From Sphingomonas endolithica (GTDB taxonomy: Bacteria > Pseudomonadota > Alphaproteobacteria > Sphingomonadales > Sphingomonadaceae): a DNA stretch of 64,000 nucleotides. The DNA lies in the NCBI RefSeq assembly GCF_025231525.1, contig NZ_CP103057.1, positions 3,792,501 through 3,856,500 on the forward strand, written 5' to 3'. The notes under the pieces were generated by a model that was given only the letters and a program-made list of their open reading frames with translations, was not told the origin of the DNA and made no database searches. Of this stretch, positions 52,992-62,620 are shown piece after piece (position 1 is the first letter of the stretch; each line of letters opens with the position of its first letter). A program made the position numbers and the translations under genes.

Positions 52992-53360
52992 ATGGCCGAG
53001 CGGATCAGCGACGCGGAACATGCCGTGATGGAGGTGCTGTGGGACGAAAGTCCCCTCACCGCCCAGGATGTCGCCGAACGCATCCCGGCGGGGCGCGATT
53101 GGTCGGCCAATACGGTGAAGACGTTGCTTGGGCGGCTGCTCGCCAAGAACGTCATCGCCCACCAGGAGGAGGGCAGGCGCTATCTGTACCGTCCGCTGGT
53201 CGAACGCGGCGATTACGTGACGGGCGAATCGCGCAAGCTGATGGACCGGCTGTTCGGCGGCAAGCTGACGCCGCTCGTCGCCCATCTGGCGGAACGCGAC
53301 GAACTGACCGCCAGCGACATCGCCGAGATCGAGGCGTTGCTGAAGGGGTTAAAGGCATGA
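52992..53360 (+). CDS. BlaI/MecI family transcriptional repressor
   Basis: Winged-helix repressor of 122 aa. The N-terminal DNA-binding domain contains ISDAEHAVMEVLWDESPLTAQDVAERI and WSANTVKTLLGRLLAKNVIAHQEEGRRYLYRPLV; the helical dimerisation tail follows. In the classic systems it is cleaved when the BlaR1 partner is activated. Two operator dyads lie just upstream, consistent with autoregulation. Its stop overlaps the start of the M56 gene (ATGA). No beta-lactamase gene is seen close by. Confidence 0.93.
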   Translation: MAERISDAEHAVMEVLWDESPLTAQDVAERIPAGRDWSANTVKTLLGRLLAKNVIAHQEEGRRYLYRPLVERGDYVTGESRKLMDRLFGGKLTPLVAHLAERDELTASDIAEIEALLKGLKA

Positions 53361-54961
53361 TCGGCTGGCTGATCGAGGCGCTGGTCGCCTCTGCCGTGCT
53401 GATGGTGCTGGTCCTGCTGCTGCGCGCGCCGGTACGACGCGCCTTCGGGCCGGACGTCGCCTATGCATTGTGGGCGCTGCCGCTGCTGCGCCTGTTGCTG
53501 CCGCCGCTGCCCGCTTCGTGGCGCGAGGTCGCCACGGCGCCGATCGCCGCTGCCGGCCAGACGATCACGATCTATGTCGCCGAACCCCTGGGTCTCGCGT
53601 CCGCGACCACCGAAAGCGACAGTATCGCGCTGCTCGTGCCGATCCTGGTCGCCTTGTGGGTCGCCGGCGCGCTGGCCTTTCTCGCCTGGCACACCACGCA
53701 GCATCTGCGCTTCTGCCGGCGCATGCTGACCCATCAGATCCGCGGTAGCGAGATCGACGGCGGCATCCACCTGATCGAGACCGGGGCGGCCAACGGCCCG
53801 CTCGCCTTTGGCATCCTGCGCAAATATGTCGCCTTCCCGCGCGACTTCATCGAACGCTACGACCAGGAGGAGCGCGACCTGGCGCTGGCGCACGAGCTTG
53901 GCCACCATGCCCGCGGCGACCTGTTCGCCAACTGGCTGGCCCTCGGCGTGCTGGCGCTGCACTGGTTCAATCCGATCGCCTGGCGCGCGTTCCGCGCGTT
54001 CCGCGCCGACCAGGAGATCGCCAACGACGCCCGCGTGCTCGCCGGCCTCTCGGCCATCGCCCGCCACAGCTATGCCTGCGCGATCGTCAAATCGGCGCAT
54101 GGCGGCGCCGTGTCCGCTGCCTGTCATCTGCACACGATCGACGACCTGAAAGGGAGATTGAAGATGTTGACCACCAACAAGACCAGCCGTGGCCGCATGA
54201 TCGGCGGTGCGGCGGCAGTCGCTACACTGACGCTGACCGCGCTCGGCCTCACTGCGTCGGGCACGCAGGCCGCGGCATCGGTGCGTGATGGCGTCGAGCG
54301 GGCGACCGGCGTGAATTGGGCCAAGGACGTCGATTGGGCGGCACTCGACACTGCCCCGCCAACGCCGGCGGTAGGTGCGGCGGCACCCACGGCCGCGGAA
54401 CTGCCGGTGCCGCCCCAGGCAGCCGAGCTGCCGGAACCGCCCATGCCGCCAGCGCTGCCGCAGCAGGTCGGCAAGGATCGTCAGGTGATGACGACCACGA
54501 CGACCCACAGCGACGGCAAGCGGATCGACCGCCGCGAGGTGACGACCATCCGGACGACCGGCGGCGACGGCAAGACCGTCAGCAACGTCAAGATCGTGAC
54601 GCGCGACAAGGACGGGAAGGAGCATGTGCAGAACTGGACCATGCCCGAAATCTCGTCGCGCGATTGCGCAGGGCAGGCTGGGGACAAGGAGGTGGTCATC
54701 AACGAGGTCACCGACGGCAAGCGCCGCATCGTCATCTGCAACAACCGCATCCAGGCCGCCGCCGCACGCGGCGCGGCACTCGCCGGGAACAGTGCCGAGA
54801 TACGCCGCACGGCATTGGAAGGCGCGCTGTCCGGCCTGCGCGCGGCGCGCTCCACGATCCAGAACAATGCCGGAATGACGAACGATCAGCGTCGCGAGGC
54901 GCTGAAGGGCATCGAGCAGGGGCTTGCCGAGGTGCGCAGCCAGATGGACCGGGGTGATTGA
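53357..54961 (+). CDS. M56 family (BlaR1-like) membrane metallopeptidase
   Basis: Integral membrane protease of 534 aa. N-terminal membrane segments lie at about residues 5-25, 35-52 and 90-112. The zinc motif HELGHH is at 179-184 (ALAHELGHHARGD), with further helices near 190-215. Another hydrophobic segment near 285-310 leads to a periplasmic tail with a Pro/Ala/Glu-rich linker (residues about 330-370) and a polar domain. The penicillin-binding sensor of BlaR1/MecR1 is absent, so the inducer is probably not a beta-lactam bound covalently. An in-frame reading upstream of 53357 overlaps blaI and is not used. Confidence 0.92.
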   Translation: MIGWLIEALVASAVLMVLVLLLRAPVRRAFGPDVAYALWALPLLRLLLPPLPASWREVATAPIAAAGQTITIYVAEPLGLASATTESDSIALLVPILVALWVAGALAFLAWHTTQHLRFCRRMLTHQIRGSEIDGGIHLIETGAANGPLAFGILRKYVAFPRDFIERYDQEERDLALAHELGHHARGDLFANWLALGVLALHWFNPIAWRAFRAFRADQEIANDARVLAGLSAIARHSYACAIVKSAHGGAVSAACHLHTIDDLKGRLKMLTTNKTSRGRMIGGAAAVATLTLTALGLTASGTQAAASVRDGVERATGVNWAKDVDWAALDTAPPTPAVGAAAPTAAELPVPPQAAELPEPPMPPALPQQVGKDRQVMTTTTTHSDGKRIDRREVTTIRTTGGDGKTVSNVKIVTRDKDGKEHVQNWTMPEISSRDCAGQAGDKEVVINEVTDGKRRIVICNNRIQAAAARGAALAGNSAEIRRTALEGALSGLRAARSTIQNNAGMTNDQRREALKGIEQGLAEVRSQMDRGD

Positions 54962-55103
54962 TCGATACGCCGCCGCCGGGGCAGGCCGGTAGCGGTTGGT
55001 CGGTCGTCAGCATCGGTAACGCCGGAAATGCGCCAGTGGCGGGCTGGGTGCCGTATCCGCACAAGGCTTGCGCCAGACTGGCGAAAACGCCATCTCGAAT
55101 GGC

Positions 55104-55973
55104 ATGAGCGATCAACAGCCCGGCGTGCCGCAGACGCTCGAACCCCTGGTCGCCCGGCTGCTGGCCCCAAATGCGTCGCCCTACACCTATACCGGCACGC
55201 AGACCTATCTCGTCGGGACTGCCGATCTGGCGGTGATCGATCCCGGCCCCGAGGACGCGAGCCACACCCAGGCGATCCTCGACGCGCTCGCCGGGCGCCC
55301 GCTGACCGCGATCGTCATCACGCACACGCACCGCGACCATAGCCCCGGCGCGCGCGCGCTGCAGGCGGCCACCGGTGCGCCAATCGTCGGGTGCGCCCCG
55401 CTTGCGATGGACGATGACGGCATCCGCGCCGACGCGGCGTTCGATCGTGATTATGCGCCCGACCGCGTGCTCGCCGATGGCGACAGCGTCGCCGGGCAGG
55501 GCTGGACGCTCACCGCGATTGCCACGCCGGGTCATACTTCCAATCACCTGTGCTTCGCGCTGCCGGAAACGGGTGCCTCGTTCAGCGGCGATCATGTGAT
55601 GGGCTGGTCGACCAGCATCGTCTCGCCGCCCGACGGCAATATGGGCGATTACCTGCGCAGCCTGGAAAAGCTGCAGACGCGCGACGACCGCATCTATTAT
55701 CCCGGGCATGGCGATCCGGTCGACAATCCCAAGCGCCTGGTGCGCGGCATGATCGGCCACCGCAAGCAGCGCGAGGGCCAGATCTTGTGCCTGTTGGCGC
55801 AAGAACCGCGCACGATCCCGCAGATGGTGGCGGCGATGTATGTCGGCATCGACCGGCGGCTCTTCCCGGCCGCCGAGCGATCCGTGCTGGCGCACCTGAT
55901 CGACCTCGCCGATCGCGGGCTGACGGTGCATGGCGGCGATCTCTGGTCGCTGCCGGTGGGGGCGAGCGTCTGA
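55104..55973 (+). CDS. MBL-fold metallo-hydrolase (LACTB2/beta-lactamase-like)
   Basis: Metallo-beta-lactamase-fold hydrolase of 289 aa. The metal motif is THTHRDH; further ligands are in TPGHTSNHLC, FSGDHVMGW and YYPGHGDPV. A C-terminal helical domain (EGQILCLLAQEPRTIPQMV...) matches the LACTB2 winged-helix module. Family members hydrolyse thioesters, lactones or RNA. The start at 55104 is a good-looking ATG; the TTG at 55068 is the alternative. Its stop shares one base with the next gene. It is not close enough to the M56 gene to be called a BlaI target. Confidence 0.9.
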   Translation: MSDQQPGVPQTLEPLVARLLAPNASPYTYTGTQTYLVGTADLAVIDPGPEDASHTQAILDALAGRPLTAIVITHTHRDHSPGARALQAATGAPIVGCAPLAMDDDGIRADAAFDRDYAPDRVLADGDSVAGQGWTLTAIATPGHTSNHLCFALPETGASFSGDHVMGWSTSIVSPPDGNMGDYLRSLEKLQTRDDRIYYPGHGDPVDNPKRLVRGMIGHRKQREGQILCLLAQEPRTIPQMVAAMYVGIDRRLFPAAERSVLAHLIDLADRGLTVHGGDLWSLPVGASV

Positions 55974-56686
55974 TGGCCGAGCCGCAGCCCAATCGCCCGA
56001 TCGCGACGTTGGTGGCGGCGATCATCGCGATCGTCTTCGCGGTGGTGATCGCCAAGGTCGGCTATGACAAATACAGCGAGAAATATGTCGTCGAGCGCCG
56101 CGACGATGGCGTGGCGATCGACCGCATCGTCCGCGCGACCTTCACCGGCGCCAGCGCGCTGAAGGTCGGGTCGCTCTCCGGCACCGTGCAGAGCACGGCC
56201 AGCGACGTGCGGGGCTTTGGCATGCTGGCATCGGACAAGGTGGTGAAGGCGCCGTTCAGCGTCGACTATTTCGTCGATCTGGCGCGCATGGACGCCAGCA
56301 AGTACCGCTGGAACCAAGCCGATCGCGTGCTGACGATCATGGCGCCGGACGTCACCGTCGGCGCACCCAACGTCGATGAGAGCGTGACGAGCATCAGCGA
56401 AACGCGCGGCCTGTTCGTCACCCGCGCCGCCGCCGAAGCATTGGCGCGCCAGGTGTCGGTCGGTGCGCGGCGCACCGCCACGAGCGAGGCGCGCAAGCCC
56501 GAGCGCATCGCGGCGGCGCGCGAGAATGCCCAGCGTGCGCTTGCCAAATTGCTTGGCGCTCCGTTGGAAGCGGCGGGCATCGGCAACGTGCGCGTGGCGA
56601 TCGTCTTTCCCTTCGAACGTGCGGGACCGGACGACCGCTGGGACATCAGCACCGCCCCTGAAGACGTGATCGCCAACCGCTTCTGA
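55973..56686 (+). CDS. DUF4230 family membrane-anchored protein
   Basis: Protein of 237 aa with one N-terminal membrane helix (residues about 10-30, ATLVAAIIAIVFAVVIAKV) and a soluble domain outside the cytoplasm. The order LKVGSLSGTVQS, FSVDYFVDL and RWNQADRVLTIMAPDVTV corresponds to the DUF4230 family, whose function is unknown. It is coupled to the MBL-hydrolase gene by a one-base stop/start overlap, suggesting a shared role. The helical region AARENAQRALAKLL near residue 190 may mediate assembly. Confidence 0.82.
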   Translation: MAEPQPNRPIATLVAAIIAIVFAVVIAKVGYDKYSEKYVVERRDDGVAIDRIVRATFTGASALKVGSLSGTVQSTASDVRGFGMLASDKVVKAPFSVDYFVDLARMDASKYRWNQADRVLTIMAPDVTVGAPNVDESVTSISETRGLFVTRAAAEALARQVSVGARRTATSEARKPERIAAARENAQRALAKLLGAPLEAAGIGNVRVAIVFPFERAGPDDRWDISTAPEDVIANRF

Positions 56687-56753
56687 CGTGGATTTGCCGC
56701 CGCTTCCGTGATACTGTCCGGCCTCGGGTATGAGTGTCATCGGGGGATGAACA

Positions 56754-57554
56754 TTGGCCACGATCGTCGCACCGGCGCGGGGTGCCGTGCAGCGGGACCG
56801 CTTCTTTCTCACCACCAGCTTTGCGATGGCATTCGTCGTCCTCGCCGGCTTCTCGCTTCAATTCGTCATGGGACGCTCGACCTTCGCCGCGCCCGTAGTG
56901 GTCCATGTCCATGCCGTGGTCTTCATGGGCTGGGTGGCGATCTACGTGCTGCAGAACGTGTTCGCGGCGAGCGGATCGCTGCGTCTGCATCAGCGGCTGG
57001 GCTGGATCGCTGCGGGCTGGACCATCGCGATGGTGGTGATGGGCATCTTCGTCACCGTGCGGCTGGTGCGGCTGGGGCATGCGCCGTTCTTCTTCACGCC
57101 GCTGCAGTTCGTCGTGCTCAACCCGGTCAACATTTTCGCCTTTGCCGGGCTGACCGCGGCGGCGATCGTCAAGCGCCGCCAGACGGAATGGCACCGGCGG
57201 CTGCACTTTTGCGGCATGGCGTTGTTGCTTGGGCCGGCCTTTGGTCGGCTGCTGCCGATGCCCCTCCTGATACCCTATGCCTTCGAGGTGACGTTCCTTG
57301 CGGTGATGATCTTTCCGCTGCTCGGCGTGGTGCACGATTGGCGCCGACGCGGCGCGGTGCATCCGGCGTTCGTCTGGGGCATCGGCGTGGTAGTCGGCTC
57401 GACCGCGCTGACCGACGCAATCACATATTCGCCGGTCGGCGCGGCGCTTTATCGCGTCGTCACGGCCGGCTCGCCCGGCGCCGACGTCGCGCCGCTGGCC
57501 TATCCGCCATTTCCCGACGCTCCCTTGATCGCGGGGCGGCCCGCGTCCATGTGA
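56754..57554 (+). CDS. integral membrane protein, unassigned family
   Basis: Hydrophobic protein of 266 aa with about seven membrane helices. Histidines occur in or next to helices ([30 protein letters not shown]), which could bind haem or copper, but this is only suggestive. The start is TTG at 56754 with a gggggatg site 6 bases before; no ATG is in frame. It sits between the DUF4230 gene and nadA on the same strand, 28 bp before nadA. I do not recognise a named family. Confidence 0.75.
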   Translation: MATIVAPARGAVQRDRFFLTTSFAMAFVVLAGFSLQFVMGRSTFAAPVVVHVHAVVFMGWVAIYVLQNVFAASGSLRLHQRLGWIAAGWTIAMVVMGIFVTVRLVRLGHAPFFFTPLQFVVLNPVNIFAFAGLTAAAIVKRRQTEWHRRLHFCGMALLLGPAFGRLLPMPLLIPYAFEVTFLAVMIFPLLGVVHDWRRRGAVHPAFVWGIGVVVGSTALTDAITYSPVGAALYRVVTAGSPGADVAPLAYPPFPDAPLIAGRPASM

Positions 57555-57582
57555 CCGGCAACGGTCGCACAAGGATGGCACG

Positions 57583-58593
57583 ATGGACGCACGGAACGGT
57601 ATCGGCGGCACGCTGACGGGGCTCGACCTGCGTGCCGAGATCGATCGGCTGCGCACGGAAAAGAACGCGGTCATTCTCGCGCATTATTACCAGAAGCCTG
57701 AAATCCAGGATTTGGCCGATTTCGTCGGCGACAGCCTCGATCTGTCGAAGAAGGCCGCGGCGACCGATGCCGACGTGATCGCCTTCTGCGGCGTACGCTT
57801 CATGGCCGAGACGGCGAAGATCCTGAGCCCCGACAAGATCGTCGTGCTGCCCGACATGAATGCCGGGTGCAGCCTGGAAGACAGCTGCCCGCCCGACCAG
57901 TTCAAGGCGTTCCGCGAGGCGCATCCCGACCACATCGCGCTGACCTATATCAACTGCTCGACCGAGGTGAAGGCGCTCTCCGACGTGATCGTCACCAGCT
58001 CGTCAGCGGAGAAGATCCTGAGTCAAATCCCGCTCGACCAGCCGATCATCTTCGGGCCGGACAAGAATCTCGGCGGCTACCTCGCGCGGAAGACCGGGCG
58101 CGACATGCTGTTGTGGCCGGGCGTGTGCATCGTGCACGAGGCGTTCAGCGAGACCGAATTGCTCAAGCTGCAGCTGCAGCATCCCGGCGCGCCGGTCGCG
58201 GCGCATCCCGAATGCCCGCCCTACATTCTCGACCATGCCGATTATGTCGGCTCGACCAGCGGCATCCTGGCCTATGCCGATACGATGCCGGGCGACACGC
58301 TGATCGTCGCGACCGAGCCGCACATCATCCACCAGATGGAGAAAGCCGCGCCGCTCAAGAACTTCATCGGCGCGCCCGGCGCTGATGGGAACTGCAACTG
58401 CAACATCTGCCCGTACATGGCGCTCAACACGCTGGAGAAACTGTACGTCGCGCTACGCGACCTGCAGCCGCGCATCGAGATCGAGGAAGGGCTGCGACTG
58501 CAGGCCAAGAAGAGCCTGGATGCGATGCTGGCGATGGCGAGCGGCACCGTCGGCATGGGCGACCTGGGGCCTCTTCGGGTGACGGGCGACTGA
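57583..58593 (+). CDS. nadA: quinolinate synthase
   Basis: [4Fe-4S] enzyme of 336 aa that condenses iminoaspartate with dihydroxyacetone phosphate to quinolinate in NAD biosynthesis. Motifs are [56 protein letters not shown] and the C-terminal CNCNICPYM supplying a cluster ligand. The ATG has an aagga site. nadC lies about 3 kb downstream on the same strand; nadB is not in the window. Confidence 0.97.
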   Translation: MDARNGIGGTLTGLDLRAEIDRLRTEKNAVILAHYYQKPEIQDLADFVGDSLDLSKKAAATDADVIAFCGVRFMAETAKILSPDKIVVLPDMNAGCSLEDSCPPDQFKAFREAHPDHIALTYINCSTEVKALSDVIVTSSSAEKILSQIPLDQPIIFGPDKNLGGYLARKTGRDMLLWPGVCIVHEAFSETELLKLQLQHPGAPVAAHPECPPYILDHADYVGSTSGILAYADTMPGDTLIVATEPHIIHQMEKAAPLKNFIGAPGADGNCNCNICPYMALNTLEKLYVALRDLQPRIEIEEGLRLQAKKSLDAMLAMASGTVGMGDLGPLRVTGD

Positions 58594-58705
58594 ACCCGGC
58601 CACGGGCAGCGCGGCTTCCAACAATCGATCGGGCCGGGCCGCCACCGTCCTTGCCGGACACGCCTGACGTGCCGACCTTCTCCCTGGGCAGCAAGGGGAA
58701 GGTTC

Positions 58706-59545
58706 ATGGTCAGCGCGCACGACATCGTCACTCGTTTCGCACCGAAGGCAGCCGCTTCATATGTGCGCGCCTTCGCCGATCGCGAGGGCCTGCTCGCCGG
58801 GGCGGGCGTCACGACGCCGCTCCGGCTGACGCATTTCATGACGCAGGCGCTGCACGAGACGGCGGCGTTGACGCTGAAGGTGGAAAGCGGCGCGTACAGC
58901 GCGCGTGCGCTGGGGCGGATGTGGGATAGCGGCAATTGTCACCGCTATTTCGCCAGCCGCGCGGACTGCGTGGCGATGGCCGCGCAATGCCGGATCGATG
59001 GCGGAGTCGCGTTGTTCAGCCTCGTCTACGGCAATCGCATGGGTAACGGCGCGCCCGAGACGCTGGACGGCTGGACATACCGCGGCCGCGGCATCCTGCA
59101 GACCACCGGGCGCGCCGCCTATCGCCGGTTCGGAGAGCGTTGCGGCGTGGCGTTCGAGGACGATCCCGATCTCGTCACCAGCGCGGAACATGCGCTGAAA
59201 CCCGCACTGGCGGAATGGAGCGACAAGGCGTGTAACGCCGCCGCCGACCGCAACGATCTCGCGCTTGTCACGCGGCTGATCAATGGCGGGTCGGTCGGGC
59301 TGGAGGAGCGGCGGCAGTGGTTCGCCAGGCTGTGGCCATTCGTCGTCGGCAAGCCGCCGGTCGCGGGATCGCAGGCGTGGAAAGTGCAGGCCGCGCTCGT
59401 GCGGCGGGGGTACGACTGCGGCAATCCCGATGGCGTCGTCGGCAGCCGCACGCGGGCGGCGATCCTTGCGTTTCGCAAGGCGCAGGGGCTGCCAGTCACC
59501 GCGGCGATCACGCCCGATCTGCTGCTGGCGCTCGGGGTTCGGTAG
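58706..59545 (+). CDS. GH19-type lysozyme/endolysin with peptidoglycan-binding domain
   Basis: Protein of 279 aa. Residues about 1-200 have a GH19-like catalytic core: LTHFMTQALHETAALT with the likely catalytic Glu, VESGAYSARALGRMW, YRGRGILQTTGRAAY and LINGGSVGLEER. Residues about 215-279 are a PG_binding_1 domain (WKVQAALVRRGYDCGNPDGVVGSRTRAAILAF). No signal peptide is visible, as in phage endolysins that need a holin or SAR exit. No phage genes surround it, so it could be a domesticated prophage lysozyme or a secreted autolysin using another route. Confidence 0.85.
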   Translation: MVSAHDIVTRFAPKAAASYVRAFADREGLLAGAGVTTPLRLTHFMTQALHETAALTLKVESGAYSARALGRMWDSGNCHRYFASRADCVAMAAQCRIDGGVALFSLVYGNRMGNGAPETLDGWTYRGRGILQTTGRAAYRRFGERCGVAFEDDPDLVTSAEHALKPALAEWSDKACNAAADRNDLALVTRLINGGSVGLEERRQWFARLWPFVVGKPPVAGSQAWKVQAALVRRGYDCGNPDGVVGSRTRAAILAFRKAQGLPVTAAITPDLLLALGVR

Positions 59546-59550
59546 AACAA

Positions 59551-59658
59551 GCTGTTCCCCGGCGGAGGCCGGGGTCCAGTCGTGGAACGGCAGTGGCGTG
59601 CGCACCGCGCCTCACCACCACCTTCCCACCTGGGCCCCGGCCTTCGCCGGGGAGCAAG
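59551..59658. repeat. palindromic repeat pair (ttccccggcggaggccgggg type)
   Basis: Inverted arms gctgttccccggcggaggccggggtcca and tgggccccggccttcgccggggagca. Same family as 17692-17802 and 61541-61646. It lies between the convergent lysozyme and DUF885 genes. Confidence 0.75.
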
Positions 59659-59691
59659 TTATTCCGGGCTGCGTAACGCCGCCCCGAACGC

Positions 59692-61479
59692 TCAGCTGAT
59701 CGGCAGGCCGAACATCAGCTGCCGCGCATAGCGCGCAGGCGGCGAGCCATGCGCCAGCACAGCGTCGTTATACGTCTTCAGGTCGAACGCCGCTCCCTGC
59801 CGCTTCCTCGCTTCCGCGCGCATCGCGACATGCTCGCTATAGCCGGTGAAATAGCTCAGCAACTGCGTCGACCCCAGGCTCGCGCGGACCCATTTGCCGG
59901 CCGCCTCGCGCTCCTGCTGGAACGCGCCCTGCATCATCATCGTCATCGCCTGCTCCCGCGTCAGCCCTTCGGTCTGGATGCCGATGTCGAGCAGCGAGTT
60001 GGTGATCGAGCGCAGTCGCATCTTGAGCACGGTCAGCTTGAACAGCGGATCGCCGTTCATGTAACCTTCGTCCATCATCATGCCTTCGGCATAGACAGCC
60101 CAGCCTTCGACGAACGGCCCCGACGACAGCACCGCCCGCAGCACCGACTTGTACTGGTTGCCATGCGCGATCTGCAGATAATGGCCCGGCATCGCCTCGT
60201 GGATGCTGAGATCCTGAATCATGTAATCGTTATATTCGCTGAGGAACGAGGTCGCCTGGGCGTCGGTCCATTCGTCCGGAATCGGCGAGATCGCGTAGAA
60301 GGTGTCGAGGCTGGTCTCGAGCGGGCCCGGGCTGTCGCAATAGGCCACTGCCACGCCCTGCTGGAACTTGGGCATGGTGATGATCTTCACGGGCGCATCG
60401 GGCATCGTCACCAAGTTCCGGGCGCGCACGAAATCGGTTGCCTGCGCCAGCGTCTGCTTGGCTTTGGCCATCAGCCCGTCGCGTGCCGGGCGCTGCGCGT
60501 AGCTGAGCTGCAACGCGGCCTCGATCGCGGCTTGCTGCTGCGCCGCGCTGGGCCGTTCGGGGAGGGCAGGCGCGTTCGGCTTGCCTGCCAATACCTGGCG
60601 GGCGAGGCCGTACATCTGCGCGCGGGTCTCGGCGAGTGCATTGGTGGCGCGGGCCTTGATCTCGGGCCGCGTCAGGTTGGAGACCAGCGCGTATTTCATC
60701 TTCTGGTCGTACAGCTTGGCGCCCAGTCGGAACTCGCCCTTGGCCTGTGGTACCAGCACGGTATCCAGCCACTGCTGATGTTCCGCGACCGCGGTCTTCA
60801 GCGTGATAAGCGCGGCGTCGAAGCGCTTGCGCTCGGCGGCGTTCAGTTCGTCGCGGTGGGGGCTGAGCATCCCCTCGGCGATCTCGACCATGCCGCCATT
60901 CTGCTTGGCGACGGTGGTGGCGAAGATCTGCGGCACCAGCGCCGGAACGATCTCCGCGCGCGCCTGGGCCAGGAAAGCGGGCATGCGCTCCATGCGCGCG
61001 GTCGCTGCCTTCAGCCGCTGCGGCCAGGGGGCGAAATCGCGTGCCGCCAGACTGTACAACGCACCCCCTGCGGTGTCGTTGTAGATCTGGATATCCCAGC
61101 GCCAGTTCTTCAGCACCTCGATCTGCCATAGATCGTAGCGCAACGCATTGTCGAGCAACGCCGCATCGACCTGCGCTTCGCGCCCGAGCTTGCGCCGATC
61201 GATCTTGGCGAGATCGGCGAGCAGCGCGCGGTCATGCGCCACCACCTGCGCGCGGCCGGCGGCGGAAACGTCGCCGATCTGGTCGTCGAAGCGGTGGTCG
61301 CCGAGCGATGTGCCATAGGTCGGCGCGAACTTGGCGATGCCGTCGATATAGCGCTGGGACAGCGCGGCAAAGCGCTGTTCGACTGCGCTGCTGGAGGCCG
61401 TCGTGACGGTCTGCGCCCTGGCGGCAACGGGGAGAATGGGCAGTGCAGCGGTGGCAAGCAGCAGGGCAGGGAGGCGCAT
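59692..61479 (-). CDS. DUF885 family protein, exported (putative metallopeptidase)
   Basis: Secreted protein of 595 aa with a signal peptide (LPALLLATAALPILPVAARAQ). The conserved C-terminal core DLSIHEAMPGHYLQIAHGNQ carries a HExxxxH-like arrangement, and FVEGWAVYAEGMM and DIGIQTEGLT follow, which match the DUF885 family. The function is not settled; some members are peptidase-like. A start at 61479 gives the signal peptide immediately; longer in-frame readings enter a repeat. It is divergent from nadC. Confidence 0.87.
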   Translation of the reverse strand: MRLPALLLATAALPILPVAARAQTVTTASSSAVEQRFAALSQRYIDGIAKFAPTYGTSLGDHRFDDQIGDVSAAGRAQVVAHDRALLADLAKIDRRKLGREAQVDAALLDNALRYDLWQIEVLKNWRWDIQIYNDTAGGALYSLAARDFAPWPQRLKAATARMERMPAFLAQARAEIVPALVPQIFATTVAKQNGGMVEIAEGMLSPHRDELNAAERKRFDAALITLKTAVAEHQQWLDTVLVPQAKGEFRLGAKLYDQKMKYALVSNLTRPEIKARATNALAETRAQMYGLARQVLAGKPNAPALPERPSAAQQQAAIEAALQLSYAQRPARDGLMAKAKQTLAQATDFVRARNLVTMPDAPVKIITMPKFQQGVAVAYCDSPGPLETSLDTFYAISPIPDEWTDAQATSFLSEYNDYMIQDLSIHEAMPGHYLQIAHGNQYKSVLRAVLSSGPFVEGWAVYAEGMMMDEGYMNGDPLFKLTVLKMRLRSITNSLLDIGIQTEGLTREQAMTMMMQGAFQQEREAAGKWVRASLGSTQLLSYFTGYSEHVAMRAEARKRQGAAFDLKTYNDAVLAHGSPPARYARQLMFGLPIS

Positions 61480-61540
61480 CGGTGTCTCGCAATTGTTTCT
61501 CGGGCAGAGTCTTAGACAGGGTTTGCGCCAGATTAAACCA

Positions 61541-61646
61541 GTGATCCCCGGCGAAGCCGGGGCCCTGTCGCGGGCCAGGAGGTAACCGGCGCAGCGACTC
61601 AGTACCGCGACCTTCGCTACTGGCCCCCGGCCTCCGCCGGGGAGCA
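61541..61646. repeat. palindromic repeat pair (ccccggcgaagccgggg type)
   Basis: Inverted arms gtgatccccggcgaagccggggcc and tggcccccggcctccgccgggga in the divergent region between the DUF885 gene and nadC. Same family as 17692 and 59551. Confidence 0.75.
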
Positions 61647-61706
61647 GTTCTCGGGCGCGCAAAACCCACTGTCCTACCGCCCGCCACCTGTGCCACAGCG
61701 CGCACC

Positions 61707-62555
61707 ATGACATTCTCCCTCCCCGGCTTCGATCTCGACTCGTTCGTACAGGCGACGCTCGCCGAGGATCTCGGCGATGTCGGCGACATCACCTCGGCCG
61801 CCGTGATCCCGGCCGAGGCGCGCTTCACCGGCGTGATGGACAGCCGCGATGCGATCGTCGTGGCAGGGCTCGGCATTGCCGAGGCATTCTTCCGCGCACT
61901 CGATCCCGACGTGCGGATCGAGTTGCTGGTCGAGGACGGGCAGAAGGTCGCGGCCGGCACCGATCTGATGCGGCTGGAAGGCCGCGCGCGCGCGATGCTC
62001 ACCGCGGAACGCTCGGCGCTCAATACCGTGCAGCATCTGTCCGGCATCGCCACGATGACGCGGGGCTATGTCGACAAGATCCTGGGCACCGGCGCCACCT
62101 TGCTCGACACGCGCAAGACCATCCCCGGCCTGCGCCTGCTGGAGAAATACGCCACGCGGATGGGCGGCGCGACCAATCACCGCATGGGGCTGTGGGATGC
62201 CGCGATGATCAAGGACAATCACGTCGCCGTGGCCGGCAACGTCGCGGCGGCGGTCGGCCGCGCCAAGGCGGCCGGCATTCAGCGCATCATCGTCGAGGTC
62301 GATTCGATCGACCAGATCGAACCGGCGCTGGCGGCGGGTGCGACGCACCTGCTGCTCGACAATATGGACCCGCCCAGCCTGCGCGGCGCGGTCACCCTCG
62401 TCGGCGGCCGCGTGCCGACCGAGGCCTCGGGCGGCGTGCGCCTCGACACGATCCGCGCGATTGCCGACACCGGGGTTACCTATGTCAGCGTCGGGCGACT
62501 GACGCAGTCCGCGCCGGCCGCCGATATCGGGCTGGATTTCGTCGCCACCCGCTGA
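61707..62555 (+). CDS. nadC: nicotinate-nucleotide pyrophosphorylase (carboxylating)
   Basis: Quinolinate phosphoribosyltransferase, 282 aa, third step of de novo NAD synthesis, using the product of NadA. Motifs: EDLGDVGDITSAAVIP, LNTVQHLSGIATMTRGYVD, LLDTRKTIPGLRLLEKYA, GGATNHRMGLWDAAMIKDNH, IIVEVDSIDQI and LLLDNMDP. Length and substrate-binding residues are standard. Confidence 0.97.
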   Translation: MTFSLPGFDLDSFVQATLAEDLGDVGDITSAAVIPAEARFTGVMDSRDAIVVAGLGIAEAFFRALDPDVRIELLVEDGQKVAAGTDLMRLEGRARAMLTAERSALNTVQHLSGIATMTRGYVDKILGTGATLLDTRKTIPGLRLLEKYATRMGGATNHRMGLWDAAMIKDNHVAVAGNVAAAVGRAKAAGIQRIIVEVDSIDQIEPALAAGATHLLLDNMDPPSLRGAVTLVGGRVPTEASGGVRLDTIRAIADTGVTYVSVGRLTQSAPAADIGLDFVATR

Positions 62556-62620
62556 CGGCCGCCTCTTGCACCCTGCCGCCGACGCGGTAAGTTCCTGTCG
62601 TCACTAACGGGGGAAAGTTC

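Noticed and set aside
52934..53356. N-terminal extension of the M56 gene running through blaI
   Set aside because: It is the wrong frame of the blaI gene; the ATG at 53357 forms the usual ATGA overlap and starts directly in a membrane helix.
52992..55973. Considered a beta-lactam resistance module because BlaI, BlaR1-like and an MBL-fold gene are near each other
   Set aside because: The M56 protein lacks the penicillin sensor and the MBL protein has the LACTB2-type C-terminal module and no signal peptide, so it is unlikely to be a secreted beta-lactamase.
58706..59545. Prophage or phage remnant
   Set aside because: Only one lysozyme-like gene; no integrase, terminase, capsid, tail or attachment-site repeats nearby.
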